DNA of 64,000 nucleotides from Actinomycetaceae bacterium (GTDB taxonomy: Bacteria; Actinomycetota; Actinomycetes; Actinomycetales; Actinomycetaceae), in the NCBI GenBank assembly GCA_030537615.1, contig JAUNVP010000001.1, positions 62,001 through 126,000 of the forward strand. The letters are read 5' to 3'. Below the pieces are notes generated by a model. It did not search any database, was not told the DNA's origin, and was given only the letters and a program-made list of their open reading frames with translations. The translations under genes and the position numbers were made by a program. Below are positions 34,195 to 44,000 of the stretch, in pieces. The first letter of the stretch is position 1. Each line of letters starts with the position of its first letter.

Positions 34195-35822
34195 TGCGTG
34201 ATTTTCGCCCCCGTGAAGTCAGGAATATACAGGTTTTCACGCAGTGTGAACCCCTCGAGCTGCGGTGACCGCGCAAACATTCCAGTCTGATCGTAGAGCG
34301 GAATAACCGCGTGGGAATCGATAATCATCTGCTGGGCCTGAGCATAGAGCTCGCGACGTGTCTGCGCATCTGCGCTACGGCCAGCTTCATCGACTAAAGC
34401 ATCGAGGTCGGGAAGCTCCAGCCCAGTATTATTCGCATGGTAGCCGGACGGTGCGGGAATATTGCCGTCAGAATGATAGACAATACGCAGAACATCCGCC
34501 GATGATTTCGAGTAGGGAGCAATAATGGCATCAAAGCTCCACTCCCCCGCTCGCTGATACCAGTTGGAAATATCGAGTGGTTCAATCATCACCTTAAAGC
34601 CAACCTCACTTGCGCCCGAGGCGATCTGCTCGACCAGTGAAATCTCCGCTGGGATCGATTGATTGGTCGAGATTGGGAACCGCACCGTCAGGGCTTGTCC
34701 ATCTTTCATCCGGGTGCCGTTCTCGTCGCGTTCGCTCCAGCCAGCATCATCGAGTAGCTGCGCTGCCCGCTGAGGATCGTACGGGAACGCATCGGGGAAT
34801 TCGTGCCGCTCCGGCAGAGTCGAGGCGAGCGGCGACGTCGAGCGCGTAATGATCCCTCCAAAGAGGTTCTCTACTCCCTCATCGATATTGGCTGAGAGCG
34901 CGAAAGCCTCCCTCACCCGCTCATCGTTGAACACCGGTGCAGTCGTATTCAGTTCAATGCGAGCAGTCGTGCCGGGGCGCGGTCCTAGCACCATGACGCC
35001 TTCTCCTGACGCATCGAGCTGTTTAAGGTCGAGTGGTTGCACCTGGTCGATGAGATCGGCTTCACCCGAGCGCAGAGCCGCAACGCGCGCAGACGCATCG
35101 GGGACAAAGCGCCATTGGATTTCTTCGATCGCCACCTCATCTGCATCAACGAATGTCGGGTTCTTCTTGAGGACAACGCGGTCTTGTTTCGTCCACGATT
35201 CAAACGTGAAGGGGCCCGTGCCAATCGGCTCAGCGCAGTTGGCTTCAAAACCGCGTTCAAGACCAGCCGGAGACATCATCGCCAGCCACGTTTGAGCCAG
35301 TGATGCTGGAAGCGCCGAATCAGGTTCGTTCATCTCGAACCGGACCGTATGCTCATCGACCGCGACAGCTTGGGCAACTTTCGCTAACGCAAGCACTCCG
35401 GTTGACGACTTCGTTTCGGGGTTGCGCAGGTGCTCGACATTTGCCACCACCGCATCGGCGTTGAAAGGAGTTCCGTCGGAGAAGGTGATTCCCTCCTTCA
35501 AGAACACAGTAACCGTCATACCATCGTCAGATTCTTCGGCCTTTTCTGCCAGCCAGGGAATGACGTTTCCGTCACTATCGCGCGAAAAGAGTGATTCGAG
35601 AACCTGGGTGCCGATGAGTGCTTGCGGCCAGTTTCCACCCACGTGCGGGTCGAGACAGCTCGGTTCAGATTCTCCCGAAGCGACGACCACAGTTGAACGT
35701 GTCGAGGGCACTGAAGCCGCCGATTCATTCGTCGGTGAATCAACCGTAGAGCAGGCGGTCAAGGGGATGGCAATAGCACCAATAGTGGCGAGTGCGATTG
35801 GACGGATCGTTGTTCTAAACAC
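34191..35822 (-). CDS. Peptide/nickel-type ABC importer, substrate-binding lipoprotein
   Basis: 543 aa, family 5 extracellular binding protein. Signal peptide with lipobox PLTAC (Cys 24). SBP_bac_5 features: SCLDPHVGG, the GITFSDGTPFNADAV loop, and GTGPFTFESW. GTG start; TACGTT lies 7 nt upstream, so the mRNA may be leaderless, though AAAGG is also close. First gene of the operon, so it probably sets its expression. The ligand cannot be named. Confidence 0.9.
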   Translation of the reverse strand: MFRTTIRPIALATIGAIAIPLTACSTVDSPTNESAASVPSTRSTVVVASGESEPSCLDPHVGGNWPQALIGTQVLESLFSRDSDGNVIPWLAEKAEESDDGMTVTVFLKEGITFSDGTPFNADAVVANVEHLRNPETKSSTGVLALAKVAQAVAVDEHTVRFEMNEPDSALPASLAQTWLAMMSPAGLERGFEANCAEPIGTGPFTFESWTKQDRVVLKKNPTFVDADEVAIEEIQWRFVPDASARVAALRSGEADLIDQVQPLDLKQLDASGEGVMVLGPRPGTTARIELNTTAPVFNDERVREAFALSANIDEGVENLFGGIITRSTSPLASTLPERHEFPDAFPYDPQRAAQLLDDAGWSERDENGTRMKDGQALTVRFPISTNQSIPAEISLVEQIASGASEVGFKVMIEPLDISNWYQRAGEWSFDAIIAPYSKSSADVLRIVYHSDGNIPAPSGYHANNTGLELPDLDALVDEAGRSADAQTRRELYAQAQQMIIDSHAVIPLYDQTGMFARSPQLEGFTLRENLYIPDFTGAKITQ

Positions 35823-35943
35823 GACCTTTAACGTATATGAATTTAGATGGTCAGTCCAGAGATAGCCGCGGGCGGATACCGACAGTTCACGAGCCCGTTA
35901 GCTGCCACTCATTGTCACACATCAGTGCAGTTCAAAGACTGTT

Positions 35944-36771
35944 TTATCGCTGGCAATGAGAACACCAAAACAAGCGTCGCCCGGCCATATTTTGCTCAGA
36001 TACTGGCGTTCCACATTCCAAACACGGTCGCCCCGTGCGGTGATAAACGTAAAACCGCGAGGCTTCCGGATCGGATTCGATCGGCACCAGCGGGGCATCC
36101 TCATCGCGCACCGTTGTAATGATGCCAGTGGTGACACCGTCCTCCATCAGTAACCGAAGGTCGTCCCACAACTGGCGCAGACGATGTTCTGACGTGCGAG
36201 CTCCGAGCCGAAATGGTGAAATCCCCACGCGGAACAGCGATTCAGCGCGATAAATGTTGCCGGGTCCTGCGACAACCGACTGGTCCATAACGAGCTCACC
36301 CATTGTGCGGCGACGGCGACGAACATTGGCGACGAATCGCTCGCGATCCTGCGGTAGCGGGTCAAGAGGATCGGGCCCCAGCCGGGCGATAGCCTTCTCT
36401 ACCTCGTCACAGGTAACCAGCTCGCATCGATTCGGCCCGCGCAGATCTGCACACAGGCTCTCACCCACCAGACGCAGACGGATTTGCCCCACCGGATCAG
36501 GCGCCTCGTAGGCAGTTTCAAGTTCACTAAAACGCCACTTGCCATACAGTCCCAGATGGATGTGAACCCACGGGGCGTCTTCAGCTGGTGCAGGACCAAA
36601 TTTTAAGAAGAGGTGCTTGCCGTGTGCCCGCGCTCGGTCCAGGGGTAAACCGTCGAGAACCGCGGCACTGTCTGCAAAACGCCCCTGCGGAGACGAAACG
36701 TCCAAGGGGGTATCGACGAACTCGTCATTGAAGCGGCGAGCTAAACGATGGAGTACATGACCTTCAGGCAC
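35944..36771 (-). CDS. nei: Endonuclease VIII-type DNA glycosylase (Nei2-like)
   Basis: 275 aa, Fpg/Nei family, which removes oxidised pyrimidines and cuts the abasic site. After removal of Met, Pro 2 and Glu 3 of MPEGHVLH are the catalytic residues; the H at position 5 marks Nei2 rather than Fpg (MPELPE). The H2TH region has VAGPGNIYRAE, and a zinc finger closes the chain (RPCLECG ... LFWCSHCQR). GTG start. It faces the amylase-family gene. Confidence 0.9.
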   Translation of the reverse strand: MPEGHVLHRLARRFNDEFVDTPLDVSSPQGRFADSAAVLDGLPLDRARAHGKHLFLKFGPAPAEDAPWVHIHLGLYGKWRFSELETAYEAPDPVGQIRLRLVGESLCADLRGPNRCELVTCDEVEKAIARLGPDPLDPLPQDRERFVANVRRRRRTMGELVMDQSVVAGPGNIYRAESLFRVGISPFRLGARTSEHRLRQLWDDLRLLMEDGVTTGIITTVRDEDAPLVPIESDPEASRFYVYHRTGRPCLECGTPVSEQNMAGRRLFWCSHCQR

Positions 36772-36825
36772 AACTCTTTCCTATCAATGGCTCCGAAATC
36801 TGTCTACATGAGAGATGATAGACCC

Positions 36826-38145
36826 ATGAGTTTTTCACGTGATCACGCTATCGCCTGGCAAGTATTTCCGCTAGGAGCTCTCGGTGCTCCAACGATTAAT
36901 CCTGAGTACGGCGGAGAACCGCCGTCCGGGCGCACGCTGGCGGATCTCATTCCCTGGCTTGATCACGCTCTCAAGCTCGGCACCAACGTCCTCTTACTCG
37001 GCCCGATCTTTCAGTCATACTCCCACGGCTACGACACGACTGATTACTTCCGCATCGATTCGCGCCTGGGCACGCGGGAGGATTTCGACGCCCTGATTGC
37101 GGCCGCACATGAACGCGGGATTAAGGTCATTCTCGACGGCGTGTTCAATCACGTGGGAAGTCGCCACCCGTTCCTTACCGAACTGACGGACGGGCCTGAC
37201 GCTGCGCATGCCGATTTCTTTCACGTCAACTGGGAGGGCTGGACCGCGGGTGAGCTCCCGGACTACCACTGTTTTGAAGGCCACACCGGCCTCGCCACCC
37301 TCAACCATACGAATCCGCGCGTGCACGAGTACATTACCGAGGTGATGACCTACTGGCTGGAGGCCGGCGCTGACGGCTGGCGTCTCGATGCCGCCTACTC
37401 CATGGATCCCCACGTGTGGCAGGCAATTCTGCCGAGCGTGCGCGAAGTATTCCCGGAGGTGTGGATCGTCGGTGAAGTGATCCACGGAAACTACGCGCAG
37501 ATGGTTGCTGATTCCGGATGGGATTCAATTACGCAGTATGAACTGTGGAAATCCATCTGGTCCTCTCTCAACGACGGGAACTTCTACGAGTTCGACTGGA
37601 ATCTGCGCCGTCACAGTGAATGGGCCGAACAGTTCCTGCCTCTGACCTTTATCGGAAACCACGACGTCACTCGGATAGCAACACAACTGGACAATCCTGA
37701 ACACGTCGGATTAGCCGCGGCCATTCTCTTTACCATTGCCGGAGTTCCCTCCGTGTACTACGGTGATGAGATTGGCTTCACGGGCTTGAAGGAGGAGCGA
37801 CTCGGTGGCGACGATGCGATTCGCCAGGCGCTCCCTGCCTCCCCCCGGGGCGTCACTGATACTTCCGAAGGCGCTCACTTTTGGCACTGGTACGCCTCCC
37901 TGATCGCGCTACGGCGCCAACTCCCCTGGTTACAGCGAGCTCACATCACGGTTGAACACCTAGAAAATACGGTGATCCGCTACCGCTCATCAAGCGCTGA
38001 GGGAGATGAACACATTACGGTTGTCCTCAACTGCGGCGATCAGCCGATTCCCCGTACCCATCCGGCACTCGAAGGCATTGGCGAGTTGCGGGCCGGACAG
38101 TTTGATGATGATCAGCTACGCGCTCACGCCTACCTCATTGCCTAA
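36826..38145 (+). CDS. GH13 alpha-amylase-family enzyme
   Basis: 439 aa from the ATG at 36826; earlier in-frame ATGs give an N-terminus unlike the family. Beta/alpha barrel from the start (WQVFPLG). Nucleophile Asp in DGWRLDAAYSM, acid/base Glu in IVGEVIHGN, third Asp in IGNHDVTR. No signal peptide, so it acts on intracellular glucans or maltooligosaccharides. It is shorter than TreS or GlgE and close to small cytoplasmic alpha-amylases or oligo-glucosidases. A GATGAT box lies 6 nt before the ATG. Confidence 0.85.
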   Translation: MSFSRDHAIAWQVFPLGALGAPTINPEYGGEPPSGRTLADLIPWLDHALKLGTNVLLLGPIFQSYSHGYDTTDYFRIDSRLGTREDFDALIAAAHERGIKVILDGVFNHVGSRHPFLTELTDGPDAAHADFFHVNWEGWTAGELPDYHCFEGHTGLATLNHTNPRVHEYITEVMTYWLEAGADGWRLDAAYSMDPHVWQAILPSVREVFPEVWIVGEVIHGNYAQMVADSGWDSITQYELWKSIWSSLNDGNFYEFDWNLRRHSEWAEQFLPLTFIGNHDVTRIATQLDNPEHVGLAAAILFTIAGVPSVYYGDEIGFTGLKEERLGGDDAIRQALPASPRGVTDTSEGAHFWHWYASLIALRRQLPWLQRAHITVEHLENTVIRYRSSSAEGDEHITVVLNCGDQPIPRTHPALEGIGELRAGQFDDDQLRAHAYLIA

Positions 38146-38158
38146 CCGCGCTTCGACG

Positions 38159-39133
38159 CTACCGACCACGCGGAGTATGAACAAGTGTCACCGTCATGGT
38201 GCGAGTATCACCGGCACCGACATCAATGTGACGGGCGCACTCAACGCGGTTAAAAGCGTTCGTCATGAACTGGCAGTATTCGAATGCGAGTGACTCCCCC
38301 GCTCGATGGGCGAGTGGCTCCCCGGTAAAGAGATGAATGATTCCGGAGGCTTTATTCACAGTCGCCGGAGCCGTGGCTATGAGATCAGTCGTTGCCCCGG
38401 ACCCGTGGTGAAGCGTCGCGGTGATAACGGCTTCCTCCCCCTGAGAGGCGGTCAGATCACTGTGGGCGGTATCGAGCTGTTCGAGCGGCTGGATCGTCGC
38501 CAGGCCGGATACCGGATCGAAGCTCTCCAAGCGTTCAAAGGCCTCGGCCCCGTCAAGCGGAATGAGCCGCTCATCAGTGCGGATCACGGTTCGCGCCGGA
38601 ACCGTCACATAGGCGTTTTCGCGCGGCCCGTCATAACGAATGTACGGATGCCATCCTAAACCTATTGGAGTTGGCCCAGCACCAAGATTATGTCCACTTA
38701 TTCGGGTTCGTAGCGCCCACGAACCTGACCGAGTCGACAGCTCATAGGTCACGCTTACCCGCACGGGTTGGGGATAGTTTTCGTCCTCGATCGTCGTTTC
38801 GAGGGTGATGGCGTGTTCCGAGCGCGCAGTCACCGTAAAATCGTGATCTAAGACGAGCCCGTGTAGCGCTTCGCGCTCACCGTTATCACCGACTCCGAAG
38901 TCGTATTCGACGCCCCGGTACGTAAACCGGGCATCAGATATACGGTTCGACCAGGGAGCCAATACCGCGCTTCGGCACCCATCGGCCTCATCGACCTCTT
39001 CTTGCGAAGCGTATCCGTCAATAACATTAAATGTTTCGGGCGTTGGGACTACCCACGAGGTAACCACTGCGCCGCGAGCACAGATCGTCGCGTACGCTCC
39101 GTTGAGTGTAATTGTGAAGTCGTCAATGGCCAT
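38159..39133 (-). CDS. galM: Aldose 1-epimerase (galactose mutarotase family)
   Basis: 324 aa, beta-supersandwich. It interconverts alpha and beta anomers of hexoses. LAPWSNRI (sugar-binding Asn/Arg), ALHGL (His) and GWHPYIRY (catalytic His) are in family positions, and the catalytic Glu is likely in SLAFEYCQ. GGAGG 5 nt before the ATG. Its stop is 13 nt from the convergent amylase-family stop. Confidence 0.88.
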   Translation of the reverse strand: MAIDDFTITLNGAYATICARGAVVTSWVVPTPETFNVIDGYASQEEVDEADGCRSAVLAPWSNRISDARFTYRGVEYDFGVGDNGEREALHGLVLDHDFTVTARSEHAITLETTIEDENYPQPVRVSVTYELSTRSGSWALRTRISGHNLGAGPTPIGLGWHPYIRYDGPRENAYVTVPARTVIRTDERLIPLDGAEAFERLESFDPVSGLATIQPLEQLDTAHSDLTASQGEEAVITATLHHGSGATTDLIATAPATVNKASGIIHLFTGEPLAHRAGESLAFEYCQFMTNAFNRVECARHIDVGAGDTRTMTVTLVHTPRGR

Positions 39134-39195
39134 CAGCTACCTCCAGTGCTCAAACCTATTGTTGCACTGGAGGAGCAAAATGGACACTTCGAGAA

Positions 39196-42090
39196 CTATT
39201 TCGGAACGACAATCGAGACGAGCTTAGGAGCCCGAACGATGACCTTGAGCGGATCGCGACCATCGAGCGCCCGTTTCGCGGCATCGGTATCGAGTGCGAG
39301 CTGGCTGAGCTCGTCCTCACCGATCGAGGGCGACACGTCGAGTCGAGCCCGGACTTTGCCTTGAATCTGGACGACGCACGTGACTTTCTCTTCTTCCAGC
39401 AAGCTCTCGTCCTCTACGACCGGGAAGGGATGGCGAACGAGAGATTCGCTGTGGCCGAGTTTCGACCACAGTTCTTCCGCGATATGCGGGGCCAGCGGAG
39501 AGACCATAAGCACGAGCGGTTCGATGGCTTCGCGCGGCACTTGCTTGAGTCCCGTCAAATGATTGTTCAGGACGATCATGCGGGCGGCGGCCGTGTTCAT
39601 GCGCATATGCTCGAACTCTTCGGTCACTTCTGCGATCGTCTTCGCAACGAGTTTCTTCGTTTCGAGATCAGCCGGTTCATCGGTCACCGTGACGTCACCC
39701 GTTGTCTCATCGATGACGTTGCGCCACAGACGCTGGAGGAAACGGAATGACCCGACGACTGCACGCGTCTCCCACGGACGAGAGGCTTCGAGCGGCCCCA
39801 TCGACATCTCGTAAAGACGGAAGGTGTCCGCACCGTAGGCCTCGCACATTTCATCTGGGGTGACCGAGTTCTTGAGGGATTTACCCATCTTGCCGTATTC
39901 ACGGAACACTTCGCGGCCCTGGTAGGTCCACCCCTCATCCTCATTGCCTTCCACCTCAGCGGCTGGCACGTACTCGCCACGTTTGTCTGCAAATGCGTAG
40001 GCCTCAACGTATCCCTGGTTAAAGAGCTTATGGAACGGCTCGGATGACGATACGTGTCCGAGGTCGAACAATACCTTGTGCCAAAAACGCGCATACAGCA
40101 AGTGCAAGACAGTATGCTCTACGCCGCCAACATAGAGGTCAGTTCCACCGGCTGCGCCCTCTTCCCGCGGACCCATCCAGTATTTTTCGTTCTCCGGGGC
40201 GACCAACTGGTCGTCGTTGTTGGGATCGGCATAGCGAATCTCATACCAGCACGATCCGGCCCAGTTGGGCATGGTATTGGTATCGCGGTAGTAGGTCTGG
40301 GTGCCTTCACCGAGATCAAGCTCAACAGCGATCCAGTCTGCCGCACGCCCAAGTGCTGCCTCGGGCTTCGAGTCTGCGTCATCCGCATCGAACGTGCGGG
40401 GGCGGAAGTCGTCGACCTCGGGAAGTGTAATCGGGAGCATCGATTCGGGGAGGGCGTGTACGCGCCCGTCTTCACCGTAAACAACCGGGAACGGCTCACC
40501 CCAGTAGCGTTGGCGAGAGAACAGCCAGTCGCGCAGACGGTAGGTTGTCGTGGCGTATCCAATGCCGCGCTCACCCAACCATGCGGTGATCTTCTCGATC
40601 GCCTCGTCTTTCCCGAGGCCATTGATGGAGAACTCATCGTTCGCGGAGTTGACAATGACTCCGTCGCCGGTCCACGCTCCCCCCTCGAAATCCTCGTCGG
40701 GCTGGATAGTGGTAATGATGTCGATGTTGAAACGAGTGGCAAAGGCGTAGTCGCGCTCATCGTGAGCTGGTACTGCCATAATGGCACCGGTGCCGTACCC
40801 CATCAGTACGTAGTCGGCGATGAACACCGGAATCTTGTCGCCGTTAACCGGGTTCGTGCCAAAAATACCGGTGAATACGCCGGTCTTGTCGGTGCCTTCT
40901 TCAGTGCGTTCTTCTTCCGTACGCGACTTGGCCCACGCACGGTAGGCCGCCACAGCTTCGCGCGGCGTCGCATGTCCACCGGTCCACTCTTCGCGTGTGC
41001 CTTCGGGCCAGGCGTCGGGAACAGTCAGTTCCTCTGCAGTCGCCCCATCACCTCCCACCAGTTCGTGTTCGGGGGCCACCACCATGAAGGTGGCTCCGAA
41101 GAGCGTATCTGGGCGGGTCGTGAAAACAGTTAGGCGCTGAGAATCAGTGACCTGTCCGTCTGCAACTTCAAAGTGCACCGTGGCGCCTTCTGAGCGGCCA
41201 ATCCAGTTGCGTTGCTGAAGGACAATTTTCTCGGGCCAATCAACCGTATCGAGATCGTCGACGAGACGCTCTCCGTAGGCGGTGATGCGCATCATCCACT
41301 GGCGCAGGCGCGACTTAAATACCGGGAAATTCCCTCGCTCGGAGCGTCCGTCATTGGTCACTTCTTCATCGGCGAGAACCGTGCCGAGTCCCGGACACCA
41401 GTTCACGGGGGCTTCGGAGACGTATGCCAGTCGGTAGTTATCGAGCAGATCCGCGCGTTCCTTTGCGGTCATATCCGACCACGGCTTATCGGGGGTCGCT
41501 TTGGCACCCGACTCGAACTTCGCGATCAGCTCGTCGATGGGACGGGCGCTTCCCTTCTTCCCATCGGGTCGAATCGCGTCCTCGTCATAGTAGGAGTTAA
41601 AGATTTGGAGGAAGATCCACTGCGTCCACTTGACGTAGTTATCATCAGTCGTCTGGAATGAGCGCCGCAGATCGTGGGATAAGCCGATGCGATGAAGCTG
41701 GCGACGCATGTTCGCGACGTTCGAATCAGTCGTAATACGCGGGTGTTGCCCCGTCGCAATAGCGTACTGTTCAGCTGGCAATCCGAAGGCATCGTAACCG
41801 AGAGTATAGAGGACGTTCTTGCCTTGCATCCGGTGGTAGCGAGCAATGACGTCCGTGGCAATGTACCCCAACGGGTGTCCAACGTGAATACCGGAGCCAG
41901 ACGGATACGGGAACATATCGAGCAAGTAGAACGGTTCACACTCAGCGAGAGGGCCGGAAAGATCACCAACGGGATTATCAGCGTTAAAAGCGCCGGCTTG
42001 TTCCCATTTACGCTGCCAACGCATCTCGATATCACCCGCAAGAGCAGCGTCGTACCGGTACGGCGTTGCTACATCGGTGTTCTCACTCAT
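39196..42090 (-). CDS. leuS: Leucyl-tRNA synthetase
   Basis: 964 aa from the ATG at 42090 (MSENTDVAT); a longer frame adds 44 residues from the leader. Class I synthetase: HIGH motif is HVGHPLGY, the CP1 editing domain is in the middle (FTTRPDTLFGATFMV), and the KMSKS loop reads GKMGKSLKN, a usual bacterial variant. The upstream leader has a small 7-bp hairpin (42138-42155) but no T-box. Confidence 0.97.
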   Translation of the reverse strand: MSENTDVATPYRYDAALAGDIEMRWQRKWEQAGAFNADNPVGDLSGPLAECEPFYLLDMFPYPSGSGIHVGHPLGYIATDVIARYHRMQGKNVLYTLGYDAFGLPAEQYAIATGQHPRITTDSNVANMRRQLHRIGLSHDLRRSFQTTDDNYVKWTQWIFLQIFNSYYDEDAIRPDGKKGSARPIDELIAKFESGAKATPDKPWSDMTAKERADLLDNYRLAYVSEAPVNWCPGLGTVLADEEVTNDGRSERGNFPVFKSRLRQWMMRITAYGERLVDDLDTVDWPEKIVLQQRNWIGRSEGATVHFEVADGQVTDSQRLTVFTTRPDTLFGATFMVVAPEHELVGGDGATAEELTVPDAWPEGTREEWTGGHATPREAVAAYRAWAKSRTEEERTEEGTDKTGVFTGIFGTNPVNGDKIPVFIADYVLMGYGTGAIMAVPAHDERDYAFATRFNIDIITTIQPDEDFEGGAWTGDGVIVNSANDEFSINGLGKDEAIEKITAWLGERGIGYATTTYRLRDWLFSRQRYWGEPFPVVYGEDGRVHALPESMLPITLPEVDDFRPRTFDADDADSKPEAALGRAADWIAVELDLGEGTQTYYRDTNTMPNWAGSCWYEIRYADPNNDDQLVAPENEKYWMGPREEGAAGGTDLYVGGVEHTVLHLLYARFWHKVLFDLGHVSSSEPFHKLFNQGYVEAYAFADKRGEYVPAAEVEGNEDEGWTYQGREVFREYGKMGKSLKNSVTPDEMCEAYGADTFRLYEMSMGPLEASRPWETRAVVGSFRFLQRLWRNVIDETTGDVTVTDEPADLETKKLVAKTIAEVTEEFEHMRMNTAAARMIVLNNHLTGLKQVPREAIEPLVLMVSPLAPHIAEELWSKLGHSESLVRHPFPVVEDESLLEEEKVTCVVQIQGKVRARLDVSPSIGEDELSQLALDTDAAKRALDGRDPLKVIVRAPKLVSIVVPK

Positions 42091-42208
42091 TGTGGCCTCA
42101 CTTCCATCGATAAATTCGGTGTTCACAATACCCCAAGTACGCCAGTTTTGGCGTATCCGTCCACATGGAAAAAGCCTCGCTCCCGCGCCTAGCGTCAAGA
42201 CAATACAG

Positions 42209-42240
42209 CTGTGGCCCCGCACCGTTGTGCGGGGCCACAG
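42209..42240 (-). terminator. Terminator after dps
   Basis: Perfect 14-bp stem (ctgtggccccgcac and complement) with CGTT loop, 17 nt beyond the dps stop. Confidence 0.8.
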
Positions 42241-42256
42241 GTTGTTTCAGAAGCTA

Positions 42257-42703
42257 TTACTCGGAAGCGGCACGCAGGAACCACGCCTGCTGCTCAAGTC
42301 CGCCAACAACGCCGATGAGGAGGTCGCCGGTGATCGGGTCGGCCTCGTCTGCCCCGGGGATGTTTTCGCGAATCTTGTCGCACACCTGCTGGATCTTCTC
42401 AGCCATCAGCTGGTAGGTCTTATCAACGGCAAGAACCCCGCCGTCGATTTCGTCCAGAACGGTGGTCTTTGCTACCGTCTCTGCTCGACCGTCTGGGGTG
42501 CCACCCAGGGTGGCTAGACGCTCCGCGACTTCGTCAAGATCGGTGCGTGCCAAAGCGACGACCTCATCAAGTGCGAGGTGCAATGCGCGGAAGCGGTCAC
42601 CCTTAATATTCCAGTGAGCCTGCTTGCACTGAAGCTCCAACGCAATCAGATCGACCAAAGTCTGCTGTAGAGCTTCTGAGACAACTGTATTTACCTTAAC
42701 CAT
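42257..42703 (-). CDS. dps: DNA starvation/stress protein Dps (ferritin-like)
   Basis: 148 aa from the ATG at 42703, with AAAGGAG 5 nt upstream. Dodecamer-forming mini-ferritin that oxidises and stores iron and protects DNA from peroxide. Ferroxidase residues lie in KQAHWNIKGDRFRALHLALD (His 30, Asp 46) and TDLDEVAERL. Single gene with its own terminator. A weak TAAGGTTAAG half-site upstream is too poor to call a DtxR box. Confidence 0.92.
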   Translation of the reverse strand: MVKVNTVVSEALQQTLVDLIALELQCKQAHWNIKGDRFRALHLALDEVVALARTDLDEVAERLATLGGTPDGRAETVAKTTVLDEIDGGVLAVDKTYQLMAEKIQQVCDKIRENIPGADEADPITGDLLIGVVGGLEQQAWFLRAASE

Positions 42704-42870
42704 ACAGTCTCCTTTCAATTCCATGCTGGGTCCGTACGCGGCTAAGGCCGCGAGATTTCCGGATCCCTCATACGTTCTTAACCTTACTCTGATTCACCGA
42801 CAACAGCAGTTCGAATGGGTCCAAAGTCCCTGTCTACCGCATCACTGCAACGAAAGCACCGAACATTGTG

Positions 42871-42876
42871 CACAAT
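42871..42876 (+). promoter_or_regulatory. -10-like box for the leaderless HIT gene
   Basis: CACAAT, then 6 nt (ggaggc), then ATG; GGAGG ends one base before the ATG, too near for a normal ribosome site. Confidence 0.35.
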
Positions 42877-42882
42877 GGAGGC

Positions 42883-43326
42883 ATGACACTATTTGAGAAC
42901 ATCATCGATGGGAAAATCCCCGGCCGCTTTGTGTACGCTGACGATACCTGCGTCGCTTTTGCCACTATCCAACCGGTTCGCCCCGGTCACGTCCTCGTTG
43001 TCCCCCGCACGCCGTATCCCGCGTGGACCGATATGCCCGCCGATGAAGCCGGCCACCTCATTGCTGTCGCTCAGAAGATCGGCAAAGCCCAACTTCGGGT
43101 ATTTGAGTGCGAGCGAATTGGTTTAACAATTGCGGGGTTCGAAGTCCCGCACACCCATATTCACGTCATTCCCCTACGCAACGAAGAAGATCTCAAGCTG
43201 TCCAATGCTCAGGAAGTGACCGACAACGTCCTCGAATCGACGATGTCCGCGCTCCGTCACGAGCTGGAAGCGCAGGGATGGGAAGCGAACGTTCCACTAT
43301 CCATTGACTCTCCGAAGCTCTCCTAG
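42883..43326 (+). CDS. HIT-family nucleotide-binding hydrolase
   Basis: 147 aa from the ATG at 42883 (a GTG 15 nt upstream is possible). Histidine triad HTHIHVIP at residues 90-97 and the N-terminal IFENIIDGKIPGRFVY-like strand are typical. HIT enzymes cleave AMP-linked or dinucleoside substrates. Its 3' end overlaps the convergent metalloregulator gene by 4 nt. Confidence 0.92.
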   Translation: MTLFENIIDGKIPGRFVYADDTCVAFATIQPVRPGHVLVVPRTPYPAWTDMPADEAGHLIAVAQKIGKAQLRVFECERIGLTIAGFEVPHTHIHVIPLRNEEDLKLSNAQEVTDNVLESTMSALRHELEAQGWEANVPLSIDSPKLS

Positions 43327-44000
43327 CCACTGACCGGGTGGACGCGAATCGTCTTTCCCAGACTCTCGGGGAGATCAACTCTTTCTCCGTCTATCAGTAA
43401 GGTAATGAGTCCAGTTGCTGATCCGCGCGATAGCACTCGAATCTTCTTACCGGGCATCAGTCCACGAGATTCGAAGTAGCGCAGGATCTCCGGCTCACCG
43501 TCTCTGATTCGCAGAACGTCGAGTTCAGTATCGAGTTCGGCGCTCAGCACCGTCATCTTTGATGAGGGTGCAATTGTTCCATCTTTACTCGGAATCGGAT
43601 CGCCATGGGGGTCAAGAACCGGGTAGCCGAGCGCTTCATCGACCTTGTCAATAAACCGGTCGGATACTGCGTGTTCAAGTTCTTCAGCCTCCTGGTGGAC
43701 TTCATCCCATGAAAAGCCGAGGAACTTTTGGAGAAAAGTCTCAAGAATACGGTGGCGACGAACCATATGTACCGCTTCACGTCTTCCATCGTCGGTCAGG
43801 CGTACTTTGCCATACGGTTCATGATCAATGAGTCCAGCATCGCGGAGCTTCCGTACGTTTTCCGATGCGGTTGAGGGAACGACCCCCATGATATTCGCTA
43901 GGTCCGTTACTCCGACTCCTTCGTCATCCCATTCTTCGACGGAGTAGATGGCTCGCAAGTAGTCCTCTGTCATGGTTGAAAGTTCACGTTTGTTTTTCAC
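43323..44000 (-). CDS. DtxR/MntR-family metal-dependent repressor
   Basis: 225 aa: N-terminal winged helix (about 8-75), dimer and metal domain (to about 150), C-terminal SH3-like FeoA domain (about 155-225). At the primary metal site the Met of DtxR is Asp 13 (TEDYLRAIY) and its Cys is Glu 106 (HQEAEELEHAVS); Asp/Glu here is the manganese-type set seen in MntR. His 83, Glu 87, His 102, Glu 109 and His 110 match other ligands. GTG start overlaps the VKOR stop (GTGA), with GGAG upstream. So probably an Mn sensor rather than IdeR. Confidence 0.88.
   Translation of the reverse strand: MKNKRELSTMTEDYLRAIYSVEEWDDEGVGVTDLANIMGVVPSTASENVRKLRDAGLIDHEPYGKVRLTDDGRREAVHMVRRHRILETFLQKFLGFSWDEVHQEAEELEHAVSDRFIDKVDEALGYPVLDPHGDPIPSKDGTIAPSSKMTVLSAELDTELDVLRIRDGEPEILRYFESRGLMPGKKIRVLSRGSATGLITLLIDGERVDLPESLGKTIRVHPVSG

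Noticed and set aside
40054-41133. 359-codon plus-strand frame inside leuS
   Set aside because: Antisense to conserved leuS motifs, with no recognisable domain or ribosome site.
42091-42208. T-box or Leu-rich leader peptide before leuS
   Set aside because: No T-box core or specifier arm; the only short ORF has two Leu codons, which is not unusual.
42760-42800. DtxR box before dps
   Set aside because: TAAGGTTAAG matches one half-site, but the full 19-nt window matches only about 10 positions.
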